Of a stretch of DNA of 64,000 bases, positions 19,158-27,238 are shown piece by piece. Source of the stretch: Pedococcus dokdonensis (lineage in GTDB: Bacteria; Actinomycetota; Actinomycetes; Actinomycetales; Dermatophilaceae); assembly GCF_900104525.1 (NCBI RefSeq), contig NZ_LT629711.1:2356001-2420000 (forward strand), given 5' to 3'. Both the position numbers and the translations under genes were made by a program. How positions within the stretch are numbered: position 1 is the first letter of the stretch; each line of letters starts with the position of its first letter. The notes beneath the pieces are model-generated. The model saw only the letters and a program-made list of their open reading frames with translations. It was not told where the DNA came from and ran no database searches.

Positions 19158-19832
19158 TCAGGCCGAGACGGTCCTCGGGGAGGCGTCGGCCAGGCTCGAG
19201 GCGAACGAGTCCAGCGCCTGGCGCATCGCGGGGCCGGCCTTGCGGTGCGAGCCGCGCTCACTGTCGGGGTCGAGGATGTCGAGCCCGACCACCTCGGAGC
19301 GGCTGAACCTGGTGCGCCAGCCGTGCGGCTCCTCGGGCACGGCGACCAGGCCGCGCATGGCGTCCATCTCCTCGAGCAGCCACATCAGGCGCTCGCGGGT
19401 GCCGAGCCGACCGGCTCCCGCCGGTGCGGGGTCCTCGGCCAGCGGTGGCGGCTCGCCCGCGGCCCGCTGCAGGGCGGCGGTGGCGAGCAGCGCTGCCTCG
19501 ACGAGCGTGAACGTGTGGGCGGCGCTGCCGGCGTCCAGGAGTCGCGCGGTGCCGCGGTACTTGCGTTCGGACACCAGCACGAGGTCGGCGGCGCGCACCA
19601 GCTCGGCCGTGACCTGCTGGGCGCGGTGCGGCCGCAGGATGAGGTCGTGGTCCTTGGTGAGCTGCTCGCTCATCTCGGGGCACCAGCCGGCGCCGACCTC
19701 GACGCGCAGCCCGGCTGAGACCACCTGGACGTGCCACTCGCCGTGGGCCTGGAGGGCCGAGCGGAGGACGGCCGCGGCGGCGGGGGCCAGACAGCGGTCG
19801 TTCGCGCACAGCACCAGAACCGTCGTCTCCAT
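19158..19832 (-). CDS. LMW protein-tyrosine-phosphatase-like protein with degenerate active site
   Basis: 224 residues with the fold signature of low-molecular-weight tyrosine phosphatases: the start VLVLCANDRCLAP aligns with the phosphate-binding loop, where C is the nucleophile, and AEDPAPAG near residue 150 aligns with the general-acid Asp loop. The loop normally reads CxGNxxRS; here G is N, N is D, R is L and S is A, so the phosphate-binding arginine is missing (residue 15 is Leu). Catalysis is unlikely. It may be a pseudo-phosphatase that binds its partner. It faces the BY-kinase-like gene across 24 bases. A much longer in-frame upstream reading lacks support; ATG at 19832 follows GAGGCGG. 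Confidence 0.78.
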   Translation of the reverse strand: METTVLVLCANDRCLAPAAAAVLRSALQAHGEWHVQVVSAGLRVEVGAGWCPEMSEQLTKDHDLILRPHRAQQVTAELVRAADLVLVSERKYRGTARLLDAGSAAHTFTLVEAALLATAALQRAAGEPPPLAEDPAPAGAGRLGTRERLMWLLEEMDAMRGLVAVPEEPHGWRTRFSRSEVVGLDILDPDSERGSHRKAGPAMRQALDSFASSLADASPRTVSA

Positions 19833-19946
19833 GGCCGCCTCATCCCCGGGGGTACACCAGTCCACCCAGTATGGGTCGGGGGATCTGGGACCAGATACCA
19901 GCAATCGGGCGAGTCGCCCTGCGTCATCCGGTGGACAGGTTTCACC

Positions 19947-21302
19947 ATGAACGCGACAAAGCCGACAACGACCACCCGGCCGGACATCGCGCCGTGGCAG
20001 CTCTATCTCTGTTGCATCCTGCTCGTCGCCTGCACCATCCCGTGGCGCCGGGCGACCTACTTCTCCGGCGCGCTCGACCCGGTGGTCGCCGTCAAGGGGC
20101 TGATCGGCGCGGCCGGGCTGGCCCTGGCCTTCCAGTACGCCGGCCGCTCGAGCGTCCGAACCGTCGTCGGGGCCCGCACCCTGACCTTCGCCGGCCTCTA
20201 CCTCACCGTCTCCGTCCTGGGCGGCTGGGCCTCGGGGCAGGCCCTCCCGTCGGCCGTCGTGGCGATCCGCGTCGCCATGCTGCTGACCAGCCTCGCGCTG
20301 CTGCTCCACGCCGTCGGCGTGTCGCGGCTCATCACCGCCATGCTCCACTCGATGGGCGCCGTGGCGGTGTTCGCGATAGCCACCGGCGCCGGCACGCTGA
20401 CCTCCGGTCGCCTCCAGGGTGGCATCCCACCGCTGGCTCCCAACGAGATCGCCTTCCTCGGCGGGGCGGTGCTGCTGCTGACCGTCCAACGGATGATCGA
20501 GGGGCGGGCCAGGCGCTCCGAGGTCGTCCTGGCCCTGGGGCTCTTCGGCGTCGTGTGGCTGACCGGTTCACGCACCACGGCCGCCACGCTCTTCCTCGCG
20601 GTCGCGGTGATGACGATCCAGGCACGCCGGTTCTCGGCCACGGGTTTCGTGGCCATGGTGGCGGCGGTCCCGGTGGTGGCCTTCGCGGCACTGGCCACCA
20701 GTGCGGTGACCGACATGCTGCTGCGCGGCGGTGACCAGAACATCACCACGCTCAGCTCGCGCACGATCGCCTGGCAGGCGGCCCTCACCATGGACGGGTC
20801 GACCTGGCAACGCTGGTTCGGCGGCGGCCTCACGCTCAAGCACATCCCGGTGTCCGGGCAGTACTGGGCCACCCAGCTGCTCGACAGCAGCTGGATCTCC
20901 GCGCTCGTCCAGACCGGCCTGGTCGGGCTCGGCCTCACCGCCCTGTGGGTGACGGTGACCCTTGTCTCGGCCGTGCGCACCCCACGCCCCTGGCGCCCCC
21001 TGTGGGTCGGCCTGGTGCTGTTCGTGGCGCTGCGCAGCCTGCTGGAGAGCGGGCTGTTCGACGCCAGCACGTCGTTCATCGTGTTCGCGATGGTGAGCCT
21101 GATGTCCGAACGCGTCACGCGGACCGCGCCCGACCCGGGCGCGTGGGTGCACCCCGACGACGCCGTCCCGACCGCCGCCGTCCCGACCGTCGCCGCAGCC
21201 GCCGCAGCCACCGCGGCGGCCACCGCGGGGTCGGGTCTGGGGGCGAGCCGGGGTCAGGCTCCGGCGAGGTCCGCCAGGACCGCGCTCACGTCCCGGCGGT
21301 AA
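19947..21302 (+). CDS. O-antigen ligase/polymerase-like membrane protein
   Basis: 451 residues, about ten hydrophobic segments, with the layout of Wzy/WaaL-type enzymes: membrane helices, a larger external loop (near AALTMDGSTWQRWFGGGL, about residues 278-300) and a hydrophobic C-terminal half ending in an Ala/Pro-rich tail. It would polymerise repeat units or transfer polymer on the outer face. Its stop at 21302 lies 49 bases beyond the stop of the convergent glycosyltransferase gene (21254), so the last 16 residues are coded on the strand opposite that gene. The C-terminal tail is low-complexity and its exact end is the least certain part. The ATG at 19947 is preceded by a weak purine site. 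Confidence 0.78.
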   Translation: MNATKPTTTTRPDIAPWQLYLCCILLVACTIPWRRATYFSGALDPVVAVKGLIGAAGLALAFQYAGRSSVRTVVGARTLTFAGLYLTVSVLGGWASGQALPSAVVAIRVAMLLTSLALLLHAVGVSRLITAMLHSMGAVAVFAIATGAGTLTSGRLQGGIPPLAPNEIAFLGGAVLLLTVQRMIEGRARRSEVVLALGLFGVVWLTGSRTTAATLFLAVAVMTIQARRFSATGFVAMVAAVPVVAFAALATSAVTDMLLRGGDQNITTLSSRTIAWQAALTMDGSTWQRWFGGGLTLKHIPVSGQYWATQLLDSSWISALVQTGLVGLGLTALWVTVTLVSAVRTPRPWRPLWVGLVLFVALRSLLESGLFDASTSFIVFAMVSLMSERVTRTAPDPGAWVHPDDAVPTAAVPTVAAAAAATAAATAGSGLGASRGQAPARSARTALTSRR

Positions 21303-22411
21303 CGCTCCGGCGCGTAGCGCCGGGCAGCGTCGTCCGCGTCGCGCAGGGCGCGCGAGCGGGTCTGCGGCCAGTCGTCCAGCAGCTGCCGCACGGCGTCGAC
21401 GACGGCGGTGGGCTGGTCGGCCGGCACCGCCACCACCGCCTCCAGGTGCGCGGCCGCCTCGCGCAGCCCGGTGTGGTCGCTGACCACGACCGGCCGGGCG
21501 CTCAGGGCTGCCTCGATGACGCCGTTGCCGAACGACTCCTCGGCCCGCGAAGGGACGAGCACGACGTCGGCGGCGCGCAGGTGCGGCCACACATCAGGGG
21601 TGAACCCGTGGAACGTCACGGCGTCGCCGAGCCCCTCGGTGCGGACGAGCTCACGCAGCTCGGCCTCGTACCACTCGTAGCCGGGGAAGACCGCGCCGAC
21701 GAGGTCGAGCGACACCGGCGCGCCCGCGCCACGCAGGGCACCGAGCGCGCGCACTGCGACGTCGACCCCCTTGCGCGGCGACAGCCGGCCCACGAAGAGG
21801 AGACGAGGGTCCTGGACGGTCTCGCGGGGTGGTTCCACCCGTTCCGGGCCGACCACGCCGTTCGGGATCACCTGCATCCGGCTGCGCCGCCCACCCGACC
21901 GGTCCGCGACCTCCAGGCTGGTGGCGCTGTTGCAGATGACCCGGTCGGCGAGCCGGGTCGGCACGGTCAGGCCGTACCGGGCCACCGACGATGCCGAGCC
22001 CTCGGCCTCGTGGATGTGGATCGCCGACGGGATCCGCAGGACCTTGGTGAGCACCAGCCAGAACGGGATCGTCACCGTGTTGACGTAGACGACGTCCGGC
22101 CTGAGGCGACGGAGCAGCCGCACCATCGCCGGCAGGCCTCGCAGCACGTCCCACCCGAGCCGGGCCATGCCGCGGGGGCTGAGGTTGCTCCGTCGCACGA
22201 CAGGAGCCGGACACACCTCGACGACCGCGCCGGTGGCCTCGAGCTCCGGCACCAGCGGCCCCCGTTGCGAGGCTGCCACCACGACGGTCCAGTCCCGCTC
22301 GCGCAGGCCCCGGACCGTCTCGAGCATCATCCGGTCGGACCCATAGAGGTCGGCAGACGGGTTGGCCACGAGGGCCACCCGCCTGCCGACCTCTGGGTGA
22401 GCTGGCGTCAC
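21254..22411 (-). CDS. GT-B glycosyltransferase (family 1-like)
   Basis: 385 residues with two Rossmann-like halves. The N-terminal half opens VALVANPSADLYGSDRMMLET; the C-terminal half has LFVGRLSPRKGVDVAVRA and the donor loop RAEESFGNGVIEAALSARPVV with the conserved E-x7-E spacing (E in ESFGNGVIEA), both typical of GT4-type enzymes. The acceptor and donor sugars are unknown. A GTG start at 22411 overlaps the stop of the PKD protein by four bases (GTGA) and is the last gene of the flippase-PKD operon. Its 3' end overlaps the convergent polymerase gene. Confidence 0.9.
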   Translation of the reverse strand: MTPAHPEVGRRVALVANPSADLYGSDRMMLETVRGLRERDWTVVVAASQRGPLVPELEATGAVVEVCPAPVVRRSNLSPRGMARLGWDVLRGLPAMVRLLRRLRPDVVYVNTVTIPFWLVLTKVLRIPSAIHIHEAEGSASSVARYGLTVPTRLADRVICNSATSLEVADRSGGRRSRMQVIPNGVVGPERVEPPRETVQDPRLLFVGRLSPRKGVDVAVRALGALRGAGAPVSLDLVGAVFPGYEWYEAELRELVRTEGLGDAVTFHGFTPDVWPHLRAADVVLVPSRAEESFGNGVIEAALSARPVVVSDHTGLREAAAHLEAVVAVPADQPTAVVDAVRQLLDDWPQTRSRALRDADDAARRYAPERYRRDVSAVLADLAGA

Positions 22412-25400
22412 GGCTGCGGCGGCCCAACCCACCACTCGTCGAACGAGTACACCACCGGCCCGTTGGTCGAGGTGCCGCTGACGTAGGGGTACAGACCCGC
22501 GGAGCCCGCGGCCTGGAACCCTGCCGTGTTGTCGGTCGACGTGAGGCTCCACGCCGCCGGCTCAGCCGTGCCGTTCTTCCACACCTTGACCCGGACGGTC
22601 GTCGGCGCGGTGCCCGTCACCTGTAGGCGCACCCGCAGCGCGTCGCCGGCCCCGTAGTTCACACCGGCCAGTGTGGCACTGGTGAGCACGGTCTCGGTGC
22701 CACTGGAGTTGCGTGTCAGCCAGACCGCCACCGCACCACCGGCGGCCATCCGCACCTTCGCGCGGTAGTCGACCGTGGAGCTGACCCGGCGGCCGATGAC
22801 GCTGACGTACTGACCGCCGCCCGTCGGCACCTTGTCGGTGGTGATCAGGACCTTGGCCTCCGTGGAGGTGCTGCTGATGCTGGGCAGGTAGCCGTTGAAG
22901 CCGTCCCCGGCGTTGAGGCTGACCTTGCCGGTGCCAGCGGAGACCGACCAGCGCGAGGCAAGCCCGCCCAGGGTCCAGGGACCACCGACGTCGGCGGTGC
23001 CCCAGCCGCTCGCCACGGTGCGACCGAAGTCGTCCCGCGCGAACACCGTGGCTGCCGCCACCGTCACCGAGGCGGTCTCGGTGTCGGTGCCACCCTGGTT
23101 GTCCGTCACCGTGAGGGTCACCGTGTAGGTGCCCGCCGCGGCATACGTGTGGTTGGCCGTGGCGCCTGTGCCGTTGGCGGTCAGGTCACCCCAGTTCCAC
23201 GAGTACGACGCGATGGTGCCGTCCGGGTCGCTCGACGTCGAGCCGTTCACCGAGGTCTGCAGTGCGTTCTCGGTGTGGGTGAACGCCGCGGTGGGCAGCT
23301 GGTTCGGCGGCCCGGTGACGGTGACCGACGCGGTCTCGGTGTCGGTCTTGCCACCGTTGTCCGTCACGGTGAGGGTCACCGTGTAGGTGCCTGCCGTGGC
23401 GTACGTGTGGTTGGCCGTGGCGCCGGTGCCGTTGGCGGTCGCGTCACCCCAGTTCCACGAGTAGGACGCGATGGTGCCGTCCGGGTCGCTCGACGTCGAG
23501 CCGTTCACCGACATCGCGAGGTTGGTCTCGGTGTGGGTGAAGGCCGCCGTCGGCGCCTGGTTCTCGACCACCGTGACGTCGCTCGTCTCGGTGTCGATCG
23601 CCCCGTCGTCGTCCGTCACGGTGAGGGTCACCGTGTAGGTGCCCGCCGCGGCATACGTGTGGTTGGCCGTGGCGCCGACGCCGGCAGGCGAGGCGTCACC
23701 CCAGTTCCACGCGTACGTCACGATGGTGCCGTCCGGGTCGGTCGACGTGGACCCGTTGACCGAGGTCGTGAGGAACGTCTCGGTGTGGGTGAAGGCTGCC
23801 ATCGGCAGCTGGTTCGGCGGCGGCGCCGTCACCGTGACCGGGATGGCCTCGGTGTCGGTGTCGCCGTCGTTGTCCGTCACCATCAGCGTGACGGTGTAGG
23901 TGCCGGCCGCTGCGTAGGTGTGGGTCGCCGTCGCGCCGGAACCGACCGGCGTGCCGTCACCCCAGTTCCACGAGTAGCCGATGATGCTGCCGTCGGCGTC
24001 CGAGGAGCTCGAGCCGTTCACCGACAGGGCCAGGTCGTTCTCCGTGTGGGTGAAGGCGGCCATCGGCGGCTGGTTGGCGACGTTGCCACCGCCGAGCTGG
24101 AAGTGCTGCGCCGCGGCACTGGCCGGCAGGACCGAGGAGTAGACCGCGACCTCGTCGATGGTGCCGGCGAGGAACGGGCTGCAGCAGCCCCAGTGGTTGT
24201 CGCCACCGACCCGCCAGTAGCCGTCGTAGGCCTGGGCGTCGTTCTGGCCGTTGGTGCCTCGCAGGACACCGTCGACATAGAGGGCCATGCCGTCGGTGTT
24301 GCTCTGGGTCGCCATCACGTGGTGCCACTGGCCGTCGTTGTAGGCCAACGGAGTGGTGATGGTGTTGGTGAAGCCGGTCCAGACCCCGAAGGTCAGCGTG
24401 CCGTCGTTGTTGAAGTAGACGTGACGGTCGTAGCAACCCGAGGTGCCGGTGTTCGAGCAACCGAACCCGATCACCTTGCCACCGTTCGTGCTCGTGGTCT
24501 TGACCCACGCCTCGAGGGTGTAGTTGTGCGGGTTGCTGTACACCCGCTTGGAGGCCACGAACCCGTCACTGCCGTTGAAGGCCACGGCCTTGTTGGTCGC
24601 CCCGTCGAACGCACCGGACTGACCCTGGGCGTAACCGCCGTTGTACTGGCCGTCCGACTCGGCGGGACCGGCGTCCTTGGCCGTGTCGGTGGTGTCGCCG
24701 AGCCGCCAGTACAGGTCGGGATCGGCGTCCCAGACGGCCTGGCCGTAGGCGTCCGAGGGGCGGGTGGGCACGTTGAGCGTCCGTCCGCTGGCGATGTAGT
24801 GGGACTGCACCTTGGACAAGGGCAGCACGGCCGGGTAGATCGCCACGTCGTCGATGTCGCCGGCGAAGTAGGCGTTGCCGCTCCACGGGCTGTCACCACC
24901 GATGCGCCAGTAGCCCGAGTAGGCCTGGGCGACCGAGGTGCCACCGTTGCTGCCGGTCTTCCTGCCGTCGACGTAGAGCGTCAAGCCCGACGGGCCCATC
25001 GTGCCGACCACCTGGTGCCACTGACCGTCGTTGAGGGCGGTCGGTGACGTCGTCGTGAAGAAGCCGTCGTGGTAGATGCCGAAGGTGATCCGGCCGTCGG
25101 GCTCCATGTAGATGTGCCGGTCGTAGTTGCTCGACGTGCCGGTGTTGGCGTTGCCGAAGCCGATCAGCTTGCCGCCGCTGGTCGTCGTGGTCTTGAACCA
25201 CGTCTCCAGGGTGAACACGTCGGGGCCGACGATCTGCGACGTCGTCGCACCGAGGCCGTCGCTCCCGCCGAAGGAGGTCGCCTTGTCGGAGTCGCCGATG
25301 ATCGAGCCCGCGGCGCCACGCGTGTAGCCGCCGCTCATCGCCAGGTCGTCGAAGCCGGCCCAGTCGATCGAGCTGCCCGAGCCCTCGCCGAGCCGCCACA

Positions 25401-27144
25401 GGTGGCTGGCGCCGTCATCGATGACGGTCTGCGCGTAGGCGCTGGGCGATCCGGATCCCACCGTGACCGTGTTGGACACCGGGCTCCACAGGATGTTGCC
25501 GTCGGAGTCGGTGATCCGCACCTGGTAGCGCACGCTCGAGCCGGGGGTGAGTCCGGTGTCGACGAAGCCCTTCGTCGGCAGGTCCCAGAACTCCGAGTCA
25601 CCGGTCGTGGTGTGGACGAAGGTGTTGTTGTTGCGCAGCACCTCGTACTTGAGGTTCTTGTCCTCCTGGTCCCACGCGGAGCCCCACGAGACGCGCACCG
25701 TGCCGGCGGTCAGCGAGACCGCGTTGGTGCTGGGCGTCGGCGTGGCCGGCACCGTGGTGTAGCGGGGGCCGCGCAGCTTGGGGGCGGTGGCCTTGGTCTT
25801 CATGCGGACCAGACCCTGCTGGAGCGCGCCGTTGACGCGCGGGAACTCGCCACCCATGACCACGTAGTCACCGACGGCGTCGACCGTCCAGGCCGCCTGC
25901 TGGGCAGAGGTGTAGGTGCCGAAGGACAGGTCGGGCCACCAGTGCAGCATCCGCGCGTACTGGTAACCCTGGTAGTTCCAGCCGTACACGTCGTTGCGGG
26001 TGGTCAGGTCGGTCGGGTAGTTGTACGTGACCGCAGCCTTCTGCCACCGCGCGCGCGGGTTGGTGTCGGGGATCGAGTCGACCGCCGTGCAGTCGTGGTA
26101 GTGGCTGACCATGTAGAGGAGGTTCTTGATGGGAGCCACGTCGTAGGTGTCGCCGAGGCAGTCGTTGACGAACTCGATCGCACCGGTGTCGGGGTTGAGG
26201 CCGAAGGTGCCCTCGAAGTTGGCGAAGTTCTCCTGCCCGAGGACGAAGGCGTAGGCGCCGCCGTAGATGCGCTGGCCGTCGGTCTTCAGGGCCGTGATGG
26301 CAGCCTGCGACCCGCCTGCGTGGATCTTGGAGGTGGCGGCCCAGGGCAGTGTGGCGCCGGTCGCGGAGTCGATCGCCCCCATGCCCATCGCGGGCACGCC
26401 GTTCAGCGTGGTGAACGACCCACCGGGGATGACCTTGCTGTTGTCCGGGGACATCGTCATCGTCCAGACGTAGCCGTTCTCGGCCTTGGGTGCCCACGGC
26501 AGCATCGCGCCGTTGGAGTTCTGGAAGGCCGCCAGCCGGGTGCGGGACACCCCGTTGGCAGACAGGAAGTTGCCGCCGACGTAGACGGTGCTCCCGGTGA
26601 CCCCGAGGCCCCGGACCTGGCCACCCACGTTGGGCGGGACGTAGCCGCCGCCCGACACGAGGGCTCCGGTCGCCACGGTGAAGGCGGCCACCTTGCCGCG
26701 GGCCACGCCGTCCACCGCGCTGAAGTCGCCGCCGACGTAGAGCCGCGTCTTGTCCGGCGAGGCCTTGATCACCAGGCCCTGCGCGTTGAGCGAGTGGTTG
26801 AACGACGCCACCCGGTTACCGGTGGTGAGGTCGTAGGCGAAGATGTTGAGGGCATCCACCTCGCCGGCCCCGCCCGCCGCGACGCCCGGCGGGCGCGCCT
26901 TGGTGAAGCTGCCGGTCACGTAGACCGTGTTGCCCACGATCGCCTGGCTGTAGACCACGCCGTTGATCTGCCAGGTGGGCAGGGCGTCGGTCGTCACCAC
27001 GTCGGGGGTCGCCGGGTCGACGGCCGCCGACGCGGTCTGCGCCGGCAGCACCACGCCGAGCACGGCGATCGCACCGGCCACCCCGAACGCCGTGAGGCGC
27101 CGTCCGGACATCCTGAGCATCCTTGGTACAGCTGTCCCTGCCAT
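22408..27144 (-). CDS. Giant secreted PKD/LamG-domain protein (copy 1)
   Basis: 1578 residues. A signal peptide (hydrophobic run ending in QTASAA, about residue 40) is followed by a propeller-like region (about 45-470) with repeated YVGG-F motifs, a fibronectin-like part (about 480-565), two LamG jelly-roll domains (about 640-790 and 870-1010), four PKD domains (about 1023-1363, each with NWGD) and a C-terminal beta domain (about 1370-1578). No sortase motif or membrane tail is seen, so surface attachment would be through sugar binding or to the glycopolymer. AGGAGG precedes the ATG. Its stop overlaps the next glycosyltransferase. A paralogue of almost identical layout lies immediately upstream. 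Confidence 0.88.
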   Translation of the reverse strand: MAGTAVPRMLRMSGRRLTAFGVAGAIAVLGVVLPAQTASAAVDPATPDVVTTDALPTWQINGVVYSQAIVGNTVYVTGSFTKARPPGVAAGGAGEVDALNIFAYDLTTGNRVASFNHSLNAQGLVIKASPDKTRLYVGGDFSAVDGVARGKVAAFTVATGALVSGGGYVPPNVGGQVRGLGVTGSTVYVGGNFLSANGVSRTRLAAFQNSNGAMLPWAPKAENGYVWTMTMSPDNSKVIPGGSFTTLNGVPAMGMGAIDSATGATLPWAATSKIHAGGSQAAITALKTDGQRIYGGAYAFVLGQENFANFEGTFGLNPDTGAIEFVNDCLGDTYDVAPIKNLLYMVSHYHDCTAVDSIPDTNPRARWQKAAVTYNYPTDLTTRNDVYGWNYQGYQYARMLHWWPDLSFGTYTSAQQAAWTVDAVGDYVVMGGEFPRVNGALQQGLVRMKTKATAPKLRGPRYTTVPATPTPSTNAVSLTAGTVRVSWGSAWDQEDKNLKYEVLRNNNTFVHTTTGDSEFWDLPTKGFVDTGLTPGSSVRYQVRITDSDGNILWSPVSNTVTVGSGSPSAYAQTVIDDGASHLWRLGEGSGSSIDWAGFDDLAMSGGYTRGAAGSIIGDSDKATSFGGSDGLGATTSQIVGPDVFTLETWFKTTTTSGGKLIGFGNANTGTSSNYDRHIYMEPDGRITFGIYHDGFFTTTSPTALNDGQWHQVVGTMGPSGLTLYVDGRKTGSNGGTSVAQAYSGYWRIGGDSPWSGNAYFAGDIDDVAIYPAVLPLSKVQSHYIASGRTLNVPTRPSDAYGQAVWDADPDLYWRLGDTTDTAKDAGPAESDGQYNGGYAQGQSGAFDGATNKAVAFNGSDGFVASKRVYSNPHNYTLEAWVKTTSTNGGKVIGFGCSNTGTSGCYDRHVYFNNDGTLTFGVWTGFTNTITTPLAYNDGQWHHVMATQSNTDGMALYVDGVLRGTNGQNDAQAYDGYWRVGGDNHWGCCSPFLAGTIDEVAVYSSVLPASAAAQHFQLGGGNVANQPPMAAFTHTENDLALSVNGSSSSDADGSIIGYSWNWGDGTPVGSGATATHTYAAAGTYTVTLMVTDNDGDTDTEAIPVTVTAPPPNQLPMAAFTHTETFLTTSVNGSTSTDPDGTIVTYAWNWGDASPAGVGATANHTYAAAGTYTVTLTVTDDDGAIDTETSDVTVVENQAPTAAFTHTETNLAMSVNGSTSSDPDGTIASYSWNWGDATANGTGATANHTYATAGTYTVTLTVTDNGGKTDTETASVTVTGPPNQLPTAAFTHTENALQTSVNGSTSSDPDGTIASYSWNWGDLTANGTGATANHTYAAAGTYTVTLTVTDNQGGTDTETASVTVAAATVFARDDFGRTVASGWGTADVGGPWTLGGLASRWSVSAGTGKVSLNAGDGFNGYLPSISSTSTEAKVLITTDKVPTGGGQYVSVIGRRVSSTVDYRAKVRMAAGGAVAVWLTRNSSGTETVLTSATLAGVNYGAGDALRVRLQVTGTAPTTVRVKVWKNGTAEPAAWSLTSTDNTAGFQAAGSAGLYPYVSGTSTNGPVVYSFDEWWVGPPQP
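23055..24080 (-). repeat. Four-copy PKD-domain coding repeat in copy 1
   Basis: Four consecutive units of roughly 250-260 bases, each coding one PKD domain, are similar enough at the DNA level to align by eye. Recurring parts encode the NWGD turn, the HTYAAAGTYTVTLTVTD strand and the linker between units. Copy number may vary between strains by recombination. This is a coding repeat, not a mobile element. Confidence 0.85.
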
Positions 27145-27238
27145 TGCTTCCTCCGCCTGTGGAGCCCCCGCTGTCGCGAGAGTGGATTGGGGTTACCGGG
27201 CTCGCTGCTTGACCCGATCGGTGGTGGTCGTCGACCGA

